DNA of 64,000 nucleotides from Devosia neptuniae (GCF_025452235.1 NZ_CP104965.1:124001-188000), one strand, 5' to 3'; counted from the first letter of the stretch, positions 17,081 to 27,463 are shown. The notes: generated from the sequence alone by a model not told the origin. Numbers and translations: made by a program.

Positions 17081-18931
17081 CTAGCTGGCGATCAGATCGA
17101 TGGGGGCGAGCCCGGACCGGGCTTTGGCAAGACGTTCCTCGGCGCCCTTGATGGACAGGAATTCGGGAATGAGAAGCGGCGCCTTGAGCAGGCCGCGGGC
17201 GTTGAGTTCCTGCATGACGGCGAAGTGGGGGGCGGCGATCTTGCCCATCCAGAACGGATCGAGCGCACCGCCGCTTTCGAGATGCTTGAGAATTTCGAGC
17301 AGGCCGCGCAGATAGATGGCGTCCTTGGCGAGCCCGCCGCCGCGATGGACGCGCAGGGCGAGGTTGAATGCCGCCTGCGGGGCAAAGCCGAGCTCCTTGG
17401 TGAGGAGGCGGAAATTGTCCTGGAACGATGCGCCATCGAGCATGGCCGCGCAGGCCACGACCCGTGCCGCGATCAGCCGCAGGCGCGCGGTGGTCATGCC
17501 GCCTGCCAGATATTCGGCCAGCACGGCCAGCCCCTCCTGCGCGCCCTCGTAACCGGCAAGACCGGAGCGAAACAGCCGCAGGCCCTGGGCGGAGCCATTG
17601 TAATAGGTCAGCAGATGTACGCCGACCTCGTGGCTCAGCAATGCCTCGACCCGCTGGCGCGCCATGCTGGTGCTGCGCGAAATCAGCAGGCGCCCATTGG
17701 TGACCATGAGCCCGGCGGGCAGGTCGTCGCGTAGCTCGATGGTGGCGGTGAAGGCGTCGGATTGGCCGGCATAGGCGGCAATCATGGCCTGCGCCTTGCG
17801 CTCGACAAAGGCGTGGTCGGCCGTGTCCGGCTCGTTCTGCTTGCGGCCGGTCTTGCTTGTGGCCGCGAGAATGTCCTCGGCCGCAGCCAGTAATTGCGGC
17901 TCGACCGAGCCATAGAGCGCGCGGCCGAATTCGATGAAACGCTGGCTCTCGCGCGCAGCCAGCATGGAGAGTTGCAGGTCCAGCTCTTGCTGCTTTTCGC
18001 GGTAGAGGCCGGTGAGTACCGGGTCTTCGAAATGGTCGAGCGAAATGGAGAACAGCGCCTTTTTCTGCACATCGGTGGCGATGGTCAGCGGCCGATAGAG
18101 GAAGTTCGGCGCCCGGTGGTAGCTGCCGTCCTTGAATTGCTGCCAGGCGGCATCGGCATTGATGGGGGTGACGGCGAGCAGGAAATCGAAGGATTGCGCC
18201 ACCTCGTCCATGGCCCGATCGGCGCGGCTGACGGCATCGATGAACACCCGGCGGCCCAAAGCGCGATGGCTGGGCAGCGCCAGTCTGGTGGTCGCAGCAG
18301 CGAAATTGGCGGCCGCCTGCAGGCCCGCGTCGAACAGGTTGGCAACGACGCGCTCCCGCAGCGCCGGATAGAAAGTGCGCGAGCCCGGCACGCGATAGAT
18401 GGGCGCGAAACGCACCGTCAGCACCGGAAACATCGGCAGGCGGCGGGCGAGGCTGGCGTGAATGTCCTGGGCGAGGTTGTGCTTGACCACGCGGGGCACG
18501 CGGAACTTGTTGGTCACCGCCTCGACCGAGCCGGCAAAGGCGGAGAGCGCCGCCTGTGCCACGGCATCGTCCGGGGCGGACAGGCCCAGCTCGAACGGCG
18601 GCAGATAGGGGGAATCCTTGGCGAGCTGATCCTGCGCCAATTCCCCGATATCGAGCAGCAGGAAGGCGCCAAAACGCGCCTGCATATATGCGCCCACCGG
18701 ACGCAGCACCGCCACCGCTTCGGCAAGATTGCGCGCGACGAGGTATGCGGCATTGGCCATGGCCACGTCGCGGGCCGCCGGTTGACTGCGCCGCGCCAGA
18801 TGCACGCAGAGAAACGGCATGGGCCGGTCGATATGCAGCCGGCTGCCATTGCCCAGATCCATGCGAATGGGCGTGCCGGCGTCCAGCGCCTGGCTGATCC
18901 TGTCCGGCAGGCTCGCGGGTTTGGGGCTCAT
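17081..18931 (-). CDS. DUF1704 family (QEGLA motif) putative metallo-carboxypeptidase
   Basis: A 616-residue protein with the motif SHEVGVHLLTYYNG (His434, Glu435, His439) and GYEGAQEGLAVLAEYL (Gln465, Glu466). The QEGLA motif is the family hallmark. HExxxH plus the later Glu matches the zinc site of the eukaryotic MATCAP tyrosine carboxypeptidases, which share this domain. The bacterial members have been called flavohemoglobin expression-modulating proteins, but no flavohemoglobin gene is seen here. Its ATG at 18931 overlaps the preceding gene's stop by four bases, and the ATP-grasp gene starts eight bases after its stop. A peptidase or deligase acting on the product of the ATP-grasp enzyme is a reasonable guess only. 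Confidence 0.85.
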   Translation of the reverse strand: MSPKPASLPDRISQALDAGTPIRMDLGNGSRLHIDRPMPFLCVHLARRSQPAARDVAMANAAYLVARNLAEAVAVLRPVGAYMQARFGAFLLLDIGELAQDQLAKDSPYLPPFELGLSAPDDAVAQAALSAFAGSVEAVTNKFRVPRVVKHNLAQDIHASLARRLPMFPVLTVRFAPIYRVPGSRTFYPALRERVVANLFDAGLQAAANFAAATTRLALPSHRALGRRVFIDAVSRADRAMDEVAQSFDFLLAVTPINADAAWQQFKDGSYHRAPNFLYRPLTIATDVQKKALFSISLDHFEDPVLTGLYREKQQELDLQLSMLAARESQRFIEFGRALYGSVEPQLLAAAEDILAATSKTGRKQNEPDTADHAFVERKAQAMIAAYAGQSDAFTATIELRDDLPAGLMVTNGRLLISRSTSMARQRVEALLSHEVGVHLLTYYNGSAQGLRLFRSGLAGYEGAQEGLAVLAEYLAGGMTTARLRLIAARVVACAAMLDGASFQDNFRLLTKELGFAPQAAFNLALRVHRGGGLAKDAIYLRGLLEILKHLESGGALDPFWMGKIAAPHFAVMQELNARGLLKAPLLIPEFLSIKGAEERLAKARSGLAPIDLIAS

Positions 18932-19761
18932 CGTTCCGCCCGCAAGGCGGTTTCGAGTATGGGCACGGCCGAGGCAATGACGGCACGCATGGCGTCGAGC
19001 GCTTCCAGATCCGGCTCGCCGGTCCATTCGTCCATGAAGAATTTCTTGAATTCCACGGCAATGGCGCAGCCGGTCTGCGGGAAATGCTCGTGCACGAAGC
19101 GGGTCTGCTCGCCGCGGCCCTCGAACGCCACATTCTCGCGCACATCCATGAAGCGGCCGCGGAAGCGCAGGCTGCCCACAGTGGCGATAAACGGGTCGAG
19201 AATATGCGCCCAGCGCTCGCGATCCATGGAGAACGTGCCGATATTGATATCGGGCGCCTGTTCCGGATCGGTCGGCGGCTCGTTGGGACCAGCGCGGCGA
19301 TGATTGTAGCTATGAATATCGAGCAGCACGAATTGGCCATGCTCGGCCTCGATACCGGCCAGGGTCTGCGCCAGCACGGCATAATAGGCGTCATGGATGC
19401 GCAGCGACCGCGCGATGATGGCAGGCGATGGCGGCTCCTGCCACACCTGCAGGTCCCAGGATTGCTCGGGCTTGAGATAGACCGAAGCGTCGCGGGCGCG
19501 GTTGAGGTCGATTTCAAAGCGGGAGCGGTGGACGACGATGCGGTTGGGCACGTCGAGAATGGCATAGGCGGTGAATGGGTCCTCCTCGCGCAGGCGACCG
19601 GCATCATCGAGCGCCATGCGATCGAGCGCTTCGGCGCGGATATGGTGGCCATTGTGAATGGCTGTGCCGACAATGGGCGAGATGCCGCGCTCCAGCGACC
19701 ACAGGGCAGTGGGGGGCGGGGAGAGTTGGATCTGCTCGAGATTGACTGCTGACTCAGTCAT
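18928..19761 (-). CDS. N-formylglutamate amidohydrolase family protein
   Basis: A 277-residue protein of the FGase (HutG-like) family. Visible motifs are ALWSLERGISPIVGTAIHNG near the N-terminus, a TPxxA-like DPFTAYAILDVPNRIVVHRS with FEIDLNRAR (the conserved DxNR), and QFVLLDIHSYNHR, a probable zinc-site region. It shares its stop with the DUF1704 start (four-base overlap) and is the first gene of the three-gene set. No other hut genes are present, so it is unlikely to be a histidine catabolic enzyme here. ATG 19761 (MTESAV), with GGATGGA upstream, and ATG 19770 are both possible starts. Confidence 0.85.
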   Translation of the reverse strand: MTESAVNLEQIQLSPPPTALWSLERGISPIVGTAIHNGHHIRAEALDRMALDDAGRLREEDPFTAYAILDVPNRIVVHRSRFEIDLNRARDASVYLKPEQSWDLQVWQEPPSPAIIARSLRIHDAYYAVLAQTLAGIEAEHGQFVLLDIHSYNHRRAGPNEPPTDPEQAPDINIGTFSMDRERWAHILDPFIATVGSLRFRGRFMDVRENVAFEGRGEQTRFVHEHFPQTGCAIAVEFKKFFMDEWTGEPDLEALDAMRAVIASAVPILETALRAER

Positions 19762-19879
19762 GGTTTCCATCCAGCCGGATGGGATTTTTATTGCAGCGGC
19801 CCCGACCCGGCCGTGTTTTGCTTGCGCTGTTCACGCAGAGACAACGTGGCCGGGGTGGCAGAGTTCCAGACCCCCACGG

Positions 19880-19959
19880 TGTCATTCCCGCGAAAGCGGG
19901 AACCTCCGTTTACCGGCCTCTACAAGCAAACAGAGGTTCCCGCTTTCGCGGGAATGACA
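19880..19959. repeat. Intergenic inverted repeat (27-bp perfect arms)
   Basis: The arms 19880-19906 and 19933-19959 are perfect reverse complements separated by 26 bases. Each arm is itself a small hairpin (TCCCGC-GAAA-GCGGGA). It belongs to the same general class as the repeats at 25405 and 56697, sharing GTCATTCC at the outer ends. The rest of 19771-20032 holds no gene that I can support. Confidence 0.9.
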
Positions 19960-20032
19960 TTGTGGTTGTTTCGCCACCTCGGGGTGGTGACGTTGCGGGC
20001 GCAAAAATGACGGTTGCGCTGCTAGCGAAACC

Positions 20033-20623
20033 TCAAGCGTTGCGGGCGGTCCAGACCAGTATCTGGCTCATGACATCGGCCAGGGCGCCATCGAGCGCGG
20101 CAATAGCGGCGACGGCGGGGGTGACCACGCCGGGACGGGTGGCGGTGAAGACCTGGCTGGCGAAAATGGCGCCACGCTGCTCGTCGACCAGCTTGGCGTT
20201 GATGGTGACGGTGGCCAGCCCTCCCTTGCCGACATCGATCTCGAAGGCGCGCAATTCGGTGGCGAGGGTCACGTCGACGCGCAGTTGATCGTCGGGGCGG
20301 CCGATATTGGGGAAGTTGCTGGCTTCGAAGGTCTGCAGCAGGCGGGTCTGCACCAGCCGGGGCAACGTGTCGGAGAGCTGCGCATCGGGCACGTAGCTGA
20401 GCACATTGCCAGCATCGCGCACCACAATGCGCTGGGAATCATAGGTCTGCACCGTCTTGGGCAGGGTGATGACCACGACGCGCGAGCTGCGGCGGCGGGT
20501 GTTCAGCCCGTCGACACTGCCCAGATCATAGGTGATCGGGGCGCGAACGCCAAAGCAGCCGGCCAGGCCCAGGGCCAGTATGGAGGCCCCACCGGCCATG
20601 AATGAACGACGCGCCAGGCTCAT
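20033..20623 (-). CDS. ABC-type transport auxiliary lipoprotein (Mla/Pqi associated)
   Basis: A 196-residue lipoprotein. The N-terminus MSLARRSFMAGGASILALG ends in the lipobox LAGC, so it should be lipidated and sent to the periplasmic face. The body (VVVITLPKTVQTYDSQRIVV, YVPDAQLSDTLPRLVQTRLL) matches the PqiC/auxiliary lipoprotein family that forms a domain with MCE proteins. It is the last gene of the mla-type operon, nine bases after mlaD. It probably anchors or extends the periplasmic lipid conduit. Confidence 0.88.
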   Translation of the reverse strand: MSLARRSFMAGGASILALGLAGCFGVRAPITYDLGSVDGLNTRRRSSRVVVITLPKTVQTYDSQRIVVRDAGNVLSYVPDAQLSDTLPRLVQTRLLQTFEASNFPNIGRPDDQLRVDVTLATELRAFEIDVGKGGLATVTINAKLVDEQRGAIFASQVFTATRPGVVTPAVAAIAALDGALADVMSQILVWTARNA

Positions 20624-20632
20624 CGGGGGACC

Positions 20633-21946
20633 TTATTGCTTGGTATAGTCACGAACTGTTTCTCCCCCAAAGATGAGTCCCTGCGGATTGTTTTCAAGGT
20701 TCCGCACGACCCGGTCAAGCCGCTGCAGCGTGCCGCGGGCATCCACGGCAAGCGCTGTATACTCGGACAACCCGCGCGAGGTGAAATCGTTCAATCCCGA
20801 GGCGATGCGCGTTGTGCTGGCATTGAGCTGGTCGGCCAGGGCACGCACGGATTGAGCGGCCTGGGCCAGATCGTTGAACAGGCCCTGCCCTTCCACGCTC
20901 GAGACCGAGGAATCGACCTGGGCGAGGATGGAATCGACCTTTTCGACCGAGCGCGTCAACTGGTCGGTCACCGAAGTCACATTGGCCACGATGGTGTCGA
21001 CATTGTCCGTATTCTTGCCGAGCGTGGCAGCGAACTTGTCCACATTGTCCATGACGCGGCCGACAATGGTGGGGTCGATTTCGGCGGCAACCTGATCGAT
21101 CACCGCGACGGCGCTATGCAGGCCCTCGGTCAGTTCGGTCAGATTGTCCGACAGCACCGACGTAGTGGCGAAGAATTTGTCGATCTGGTCGGAATTGCGC
21201 GCCAGGCTATCGGAGAAGACGGTGACATCGGCCACCACCTTGGCGACATCCTCGGGCGGCACGGCATCGACCAGGGCGCTGACCTTGGTGGACAGCGCGC
21301 CGATCTGCTCGGCCATGGGGCCGATCTGCCGGCCGGCTTCGGAAATGCTGGCCAGGGCCTGCTCGACGCCCTCGGAATTGGCCGCGAGGGCCGAGCTGAA
21401 GCTCTCGATATTGGCGAGGGTCGTATTGATCTTGTCGTCATTGGCATCGAGCAGGGAATTGATGCGGCTGACGGCGGTGGAGGCGCCATTGACCGTCGAG
21501 GACAGGCCATCGATGATCGACTGGAAATCGGACACCTGGGCGTAAAGCGTGGGTACGGTGCGGCCCGGCCCCACTGGCGGATCGCCGGCCGCCGCCGTGC
21601 CGCCGCTCAACTGGACGGAGCCGCCACCGGTCAGGCCCTGAAAGCCGGTCATGACCTTGGTATCGGCGCGCACGGGCACTGTGGCGTCCACATCGATACG
21701 GGCAACGACGCGGTTGGAATCCTCGGGATCGAGCTGGACCGTGTTGACCTGGCCGATGCGGATACCGTTGAAGGTGACGTCGGTGCCGCGGGCGATGCCG
21801 CTGACGGTGCCGGTGAAGACAATGTCATAGGGCTTGAGCGCCACATTGGCGGTGGGGGCTGCGAACCAGTAGACGAAGGCAAAGAGCGCGGCGAAAACCG
21901 CCGCTGCCAATACCCCGACCAATGCATAATTTGCGTTGTTTTCCAT
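20633..21946 (-). CDS. mlaD: MlaD family protein (MCE domain, long form)
   Basis: A 437-residue protein with one N-terminal membrane helix (LVGVLAAAVFAALFAFVYWF) followed by an MCE domain (DIVFTGTVSGIARGTDVTFNG, VMTGFQGLTGGGSVQLSGG). The long C-terminal part (about 120-420) is rich in short helical repeats such as NIESFSSALAANSEGVEQAL and DNVDKFAATLGKNTDNVDTI, suggesting a coiled-coil tube or needle. It should sit in the inner membrane and project into the periplasm, carrying phospholipids between membranes. ATG 21946 is used because family members start with this membrane helix; it lies four bases after the mlaF stop. Confidence 0.92.
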   Translation of the reverse strand: MENNANYALVGVLAAAVFAALFAFVYWFAAPTANVALKPYDIVFTGTVSGIARGTDVTFNGIRIGQVNTVQLDPEDSNRVVARIDVDATVPVRADTKVMTGFQGLTGGGSVQLSGGTAAAGDPPVGPGRTVPTLYAQVSDFQSIIDGLSSTVNGASTAVSRINSLLDANDDKINTTLANIESFSSALAANSEGVEQALASISEAGRQIGPMAEQIGALSTKVSALVDAVPPEDVAKVVADVTVFSDSLARNSDQIDKFFATTSVLSDNLTELTEGLHSAVAVIDQVAAEIDPTIVGRVMDNVDKFAATLGKNTDNVDTIVANVTSVTDQLTRSVEKVDSILAQVDSSVSSVEGQGLFNDLAQAAQSVRALADQLNASTTRIASGLNDFTSRGLSEYTALAVDARGTLQRLDRVVRNLENNPQGLIFGGETVRDYTKQ

Positions 21947-21950
21947 AGGG

Positions 21951-22721
21951 CTAACCTTCAAGGCCGTGGGCGCGCGGCCCGTGGAAATAATCGCGAAGCC
22001 AGGGATCCGTGCTCGCCCGCATTTCTGCCATGGTCCCCGCCAGCAGCAGTTTGCCATTGGCCAATGCCACGATACGGTCACAGGCGGTGGCCAGGCTGTC
22101 CAGATCGTGGGTTACCATAAGCACTGTCAAATCAAGCGTATCACGCAGTGTGACAATAAGTTCATCGAACTTGCCCGCCCCAATAGGGTCGAGCCCGGCA
22201 GTGGGTTCATCGAGAAACAGAATTTGCGGATCGAGCGCCAGGGCCCGCGCCAGCGCAGCGCGCTTGATCATGCCGCCGGACAATTCGGAGGGATAAAGCT
22301 GGGCCGCCTTGGCGGGCAGTCCGACCAGGTCGAGCTTGAGCCGGGCGATGTCGCTGCGCAGAGCCGGGGACAAATGCAGGTGCTCGCGCATCGGAAATTC
22401 GATGTTTTCCAGCACACTCAACGAGGAAAACAGCGCGCCCTGCTGGAACAGGATGCCCCATTTTTTCTGGGTGGCGACGCGTTCCTCGCGGTCGAGCTCG
22501 GCATAATTGCGGCCCAGGATCCGGATATCGCCCGTGCTGGGCAGCAGCCGTACTATGGCGCGCATGGTGACGGATTTGCCCGAGCCGGATGGCCCGATCA
22601 GCCCCAGGATTTCCCCGCGCTGCGCCTCGAAATTCATGCCATTGATGATCTGGCGGCCATCGATCTCGACCTTGAGATCATGCACGCTGAGCACGGGTGG
22701 GTTTTCGGTGTTCTCGGCCAT
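21951..22721 (-). CDS. mlaF: Mla-type lipid ABC transporter ATP-binding protein
   Basis: A 256-residue ABC ATPase with Walker A LIGPSGSGKSVTM, signature LSGGMIKRAAL, Walker B ILFLDEPTAGLDPIG and switch VMVTHDLDSL. MlaF-family features are clear (GLPAKAAQLYPSELSGGM and the Walker B region). It drives the MlaE permease to move phospholipids between inner and outer membranes. It lies between mlaE (3-base gap) and mlaD (4-base gap) in a tight operon. Confidence 0.93.
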   Translation of the reverse strand: MAENTENPPVLSVHDLKVEIDGRQIINGMNFEAQRGEILGLIGPSGSGKSVTMRAIVRLLPSTGDIRILGRNYAELDREERVATQKKWGILFQQGALFSSLSVLENIEFPMREHLHLSPALRSDIARLKLDLVGLPAKAAQLYPSELSGGMIKRAALARALALDPQILFLDEPTAGLDPIGAGKFDELIVTLRDTLDLTVLMVTHDLDSLATACDRIVALANGKLLLAGTMAEMRASTDPWLRDYFHGPRAHGLEG

Positions 22722-22724
22722 CCG

Positions 22725-23852
22725 CTACACCCCGATCGCCGCGAAGAACACGGCAAACAGGCCATCGGCGACGATGACGATGAAGATCGACTTGACCACC
22801 GACGAGGTGGTGCGGCGGCCCAGGGATTCCGAAGACCCTTCAACCTTGAGGCCTTCGATCGAGGCGATCAGGCCCACCAGGAACGCCATGACTGGCGCCT
22901 TGATCATGCCCACGACCACGCTCTTGATACTCATGGCGTCCTGCAGGCGGCCGATAAAGGTATCGAACGGGATATCGCCATAGACCCTGGCGACGATGGC
23001 CGCCCCGACCAGGCCCGACATGGCGCCGACAAAGGCCAGCAAAGGCAGGCCGACGACGAGCGCGACGATGCGCGGCAGCAGGAGCGCCTGATAGGGATCG
23101 ACGCCCATGACCTGGAGGGCATCGAATTCCTCGCGCATGCGCATGGCGCCGACTTCAGCCGTGATGGCCGATCCCGAACGACCGGCCACCATGATGGCGG
23201 CGAGCAGCACGCCAATTTCGCGGAACATCAGGATGGCAGCCAGATCGACCACCAGGATCACCGCGCCGAAATTGCGCAATTGCAGGATGGTCTGCTGGGT
23301 GATGATGGCGCCGACAACCAGCGAGATCAGCGCCACGATGGGAATGGCGCGCAGCACGATCTGCTCGAACTGATTGACGAAGCTGGGAAACCGCAGCGGC
23401 GCCTGCAAGCTCATGGTGCGGGCAAAGGCAGTGATGATGCGGCCCTGCACGACATTGGCGTTGAAGATATCCTGCCCGGCCCCGATGATGGCCCGGCCGA
23501 GCTGGTCGAACGGCATCACCAGGAAATTGGGATGCCTGGGCGGCTCGACCTGCTCCAGCGGGGTATCGGCAATGCGATCGAGCAGGCGGCGATGCTGTTC
23601 GGTGCCGCCGGCGAATTCGACCCGGGCATCGCCCAGGCGGTGACGGAAATTGGTCAACAGCCAGGCGCCGACCGTATCGAGCCGGCTGATGCCGTCGAGA
23701 TCGACGCGAATGCCCGCCGCCTCGGAACCGGGCAGCGCCAGATCGGCCAGTTCACGTTCCAATGATTGAGCGGTGGCTGAGGTCCAGTCCCCGGAACAGC
23801 GGATCAGTGATCCACTCGCAGCGCTGGTTTCAATACTGGTCTGCCGTTCCAT
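22725..23852 (-). CDS. mlaE: MlaE permease with fused N-terminal STAS (MlaB-like) domain
   Basis: A 375-residue protein. Residues 1 to about 100 form a STAS domain (GDWTSATAQSLERELADLAL, GIRVDLDGISRLDTVGAWLL), equivalent to the separate MlaB of Escherichia coli. The rest is an MlaE permease (IIGAGQDIFNANVVQG; MREIGVLLAAIMVAGRSGSA; MRMREEFDALQVMGVDPY). The fusion supplies the regulatory subunit in cis with the permease, as in many alphaproteobacteria. It is the first gene of the operon. The ATG at 23852 gives the full STAS domain. Confidence 0.93.
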   Translation of the reverse strand: MERQTSIETSAASGSLIRCSGDWTSATAQSLERELADLALPGSEAAGIRVDLDGISRLDTVGAWLLTNFRHRLGDARVEFAGGTEQHRRLLDRIADTPLEQVEPPRHPNFLVMPFDQLGRAIIGAGQDIFNANVVQGRIITAFARTMSLQAPLRFPSFVNQFEQIVLRAIPIVALISLVVGAIITQQTILQLRNFGAVILVVDLAAILMFREIGVLLAAIMVAGRSGSAITAEVGAMRMREEFDALQVMGVDPYQALLLPRIVALVVGLPLLAFVGAMSGLVGAAIVARVYGDIPFDTFIGRLQDAMSIKSVVVGMIKAPVMAFLVGLIASIEGLKVEGSSESLGRRTTSSVVKSIFIVIVADGLFAVFFAAIGV

Positions 23853-24155
23853 TATGCCTTTACCGACGCACCAGAAACGGCTGCCTTGCTAATTATATGT
23901 CGCAAAACCGTTATTTCGCTAGTCTTGAAGGGGAAAGCGCAACGCCTTTTGCCTCAAGTGACGCAGAACTGCCACGTTTAGCTTGCGCCAAGATGACAGG
24001 AAATATTTACGCGCGGCCGGCGTGGCGAGTGGCCAAGGCCGGCGCTCGAAAATTCAGCAATATCTGGATCATAGACGGGCAAAAGACCCGATTATCCTTG
24101 GCGGCGCGCGGTCCTGTCGCTAACATGTTAGCGTAGTTTTATGCGGGAGGAATGC
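23853..24155. other. Intergenic region between mlaE and the mannonate dehydratase gene
   Basis: About 300 bases between divergently transcribed genes, more AT-rich than the surroundings. No gene is supported. It holds the 16-bp palindrome at 24118-24133 and must contain promoters for both operons. Confidence 0.6.
24118..24133. promoter_or_regulatory. 16-bp perfect palindrome, candidate operator for the mannonate dehydratase gene
   Basis: CGCTAACATGTTAGCG is self-complementary and ends 22 bases before the GTG start at 24156. The position suggests repression by a dimeric regulator binding over the promoter or transcript start. The regulator is not identified. Confidence 0.55.
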
Positions 24156-25334
24156 GTGCTGCAGTCTTGGCGGTGGTTTGGACCCAATGATCCGGTGACG
24201 CTCGATCAGGTGCGGCAGGCGGGGGCGAGTGGCATCGTCACGGCGCTGCATCACATTTACGATGGCCGCGCCTGGACCCCTGCCGATATTGCCGAACGCA
24301 AGGGCGTGATCGAAGCGGCAGGCCTGGTCTGGTCGGTTTGCGAATCGATCCCGGTGCATACCTCGATCAAGCTGCGCCGTGGCCCCTATCGCGACTTCAT
24401 CGACAATTGGAAGGTGAGCCTGGCCAATCTGGGCCGCGCCGGGGTGCCGGTGGTCTGCTACAATTTCATGCCGGTGGTGGACTGGACCCGCACCGATCTG
24501 CGTTATGCCATGCCGACGACGGGGCTGGCGCTGCGGTTCGATATGGTGGAATTCGTCGCCTATGACGCCTTTGTGCTCAAGCGCGCCGGTGCAGAGGGCG
24601 ATTATGCGCCTGAACTGCTCGCCGCAGCGCGGAGCAAGCTGGCCGGCATGAGCGAAAGCGCCATTGCGACGCTCGAAACCAATATCATTGCCGGCCTGCC
24701 GGGCGGCGAGGACAGCTATGACCGCGAGGGCATTCGCCGGCGGATTGCCGAATTCGACGATGTCAGCGCCAATGACATGCGCGCAAACCTGGTGGAATTC
24801 CTGCGCGAAGTCGTGCCGGTGGCGGAAGAAGAAGGCGTGCGTCTGGGCATTCATCCCGACGATCCGCCATTCTCGCTGTTCGGGCTGCCGCGGGTGGTGT
24901 CGACGGCTGAGGATATGCGCTCAGTTTTGGGCGCGGTGGATAGCGTTGCCAATGGCCTGTCATTCTGCGCCGGGTCGCTGGGCTCTCGCGCGGATAATAA
25001 CGTGGTGGGCATGGCGCGCGAATTCGCCCACCGGATCAATTTCGTGCATCTGCGCAATGTCAGCGTTGAGCCGGATCGCTCGTTCAACGAGGCCGAGCAT
25101 CTGGGCGGCGACGTCAATATGGTCGACATGATCGCCATTCTGCGCGCCGAAGAACGGCGGCGGGCGGCAAGCGGGCGGACCGACAGCGTCATTCCGATGC
25201 GGCCCGACCACGGGCACTTGCTGGCCGACGACATCCACAAGAAAACCAATCCCGGCTATTCGCTGATCGGCCGGCTCAAGGGACTGGCGGAACTGCGGGG
25301 GATTATTACGGCGGTGGATCAGTTGCAGGGGTGA
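24156..25334 (+). CDS. uxuA: Mannonate dehydratase
   Basis: A 392-residue UxuA-family protein that dehydrates D-mannonate to 2-keto-3-deoxygluconate in glucuronate breakdown. Family motifs include the start [81 protein letters not shown] and [11 protein letters not shown], with conserved His and Cys metal ligands. I chose the GTG at 24156: it has GGGAGGA at the proper distance and gives the usual N-terminus, whereas the ATG at 24141 adds MREEC, which looks like the ribosome site translated. It stands alone; the other sugar-acid genes lie from 31.8 kb onward. Confidence 0.93.
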   Translation: MLQSWRWFGPNDPVTLDQVRQAGASGIVTALHHIYDGRAWTPADIAERKGVIEAAGLVWSVCESIPVHTSIKLRRGPYRDFIDNWKVSLANLGRAGVPVVCYNFMPVVDWTRTDLRYAMPTTGLALRFDMVEFVAYDAFVLKRAGAEGDYAPELLAAARSKLAGMSESAIATLETNIIAGLPGGEDSYDREGIRRRIAEFDDVSANDMRANLVEFLREVVPVAEEEGVRLGIHPDDPPFSLFGLPRVVSTAEDMRSVLGAVDSVANGLSFCAGSLGSRADNNVVGMAREFAHRINFVHLRNVSVEPDRSFNEAEHLGGDVNMVDMIAILRAEERRRAASGRTDSVIPMRPDHGHLLADDIHKKTNPGYSLIGRLKGLAELRGIITAVDQLQG

Positions 25335-25404
25335 GGGGCAATTGCGCCCCTATCTGTTCCCTCCCCTGAGGGGCAGTGTTCACTCCGGACGCATTCAAGA
25401 ATGC

Positions 25405-25507
25405 GGTGTCATCCCGGCGCAGGCCGGGATCCATGCTGAAGGCCATCCGGACACCCAATGCGCGGCGAGAACACAGCATGGATTCCGGCCTGCGCCGGAA
25501 TGACACC
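25405..25507. repeat. Palindromic intergenic repeat (34-nt arms)
   Basis: The arms 25405-25438 and 25474-25507 are reverse complements with two differences. Each arm is itself a hairpin (CCCGGC/GCCGGG in one, TCCGGC/GCCGGA in the other), and the differences are compensatory within each arm. A near-identical element occurs at 56697-56797. It lies in the 246-base gap between uxuA and the convergent ABC transporter genes, which also has GA-rich CCTTGAGGGG units at about 25361 and 25541. Confidence 0.9.
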
Positions 25508-25580
25508 GTGGTTGGTATGAGTCCCGGGCAAACACTCCCCCTTGAGGGGAGAAGGCGGATCGGGGCTCCTCGTCCGAAGA

Positions 25581-26428
25581 CTACACCCCCTCCACCAATG
25601 CCCGTCTCTGCCGGATCGCGGCTGCTGCCGCCTTGGGATCGGGCGGTAGCACGGCGTTTTTGAGGGCTATGGAATAGGGATGGGTGGGATTGTCCAGCAC
25701 CGCCCTCGCGCCGCCGCTTTCGATGACCACGCCTTTTTGCATGATGATGACGCGGTCGGAGATGTAATAGGCGGTCGCCAGATCGTGCGTGATGTAGATG
25801 ATCGAGACCTTGAGCTCGTCGCGCAGGCTGCGGAAGAGGTTGACGATGGACATGCGCAGGCTCGCGTCGACCATCGAGACCGGCTCGTCGGCGACGATCA
25901 GCTTGGGGGACGGTATCAGCGCGCGGGCGACGGCGACGCGCTGGAGTTGGCCGCCGGAGAGTTCGTGGGAGAAACGGCCTTTGAGTTCGGCGAGGGACAG
26001 GCCGACGCGTTGCAGGGCTTCGTCGGCTTTGATCTCTTGTTGGGCTCGCGTGTCGGCGCCGGTGAAACGGCGGGCGGTGGCGTAGAGATAGGTATCGACA
26101 TGGGTGAGCGGGTTGAACGCCTCGAAGGGGTTCTGGAAGACCGGCTGCACCCGCGTCATGAAGGCCTCGCGCTGGGCGCGGGTGCGGATGGTGCCGATAT
26201 CAGTGCCGTCGAAAACGAGGCGCCCGCCATCGGGCACTTCATTGCCCAGGATCATCTTGGCCATGGTGGATTTGCCGCTGCCGGATTCCCCCACAATGGC
26301 AAAGATTTCCGGCGTGTCGCTGGCCAACGAGAAGCTGACGTCGTTGACGGCGGTGATGGACTGGCGGGAGAACAGGCCGCCCACGCCATAGCGCTTGGTG
26401 ACGTGATCGAGTTCGAGCAGGTTCTGGC

Positions 26429-26432
<4 letters not shown>
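25581..26432 (-). CDS. Oligopeptide/oligosaccharide ABC transporter ATP-binding protein (DppF type)
   Basis: A 283-residue ATPase with Walker A VGESGSGKSTM, signature LSGGQLQRVAV, Walker B LIVADEPVSMVD and switch IYITHDLATAYY. It is the last gene of a five-gene importer of the dipeptide/oligosaccharide class. It lacks the usual cysteine-containing C-terminal extension (it ends RQRRALVEGV), which is common among family 5 transporters that import plant oligosaccharides. Its ATG overlaps the preceding ATPase gene by four bases. Confidence 0.9.

Positions 26433-27463
<1,031 letters not shown>

Noticed and set aside
16026..19673. A 1215-codon open frame on the minus strand that looks like a fusion ending in the ATP-grasp enzyme
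   Set aside because: Only the part from 17072 to 16026 is a recognisable protein. The upstream part is an out-of-frame reading of the DUF1704 and amidohydrolase genes, which have clear motifs, starts and overlaps in their own frame.
20636..22120. A 494-codon plus-strand open frame opposite the mlaD gene
   Set aside because: It is an antisense shadow of the helical-repeat region of MlaD, without recognisable motifs or a ribosome site.
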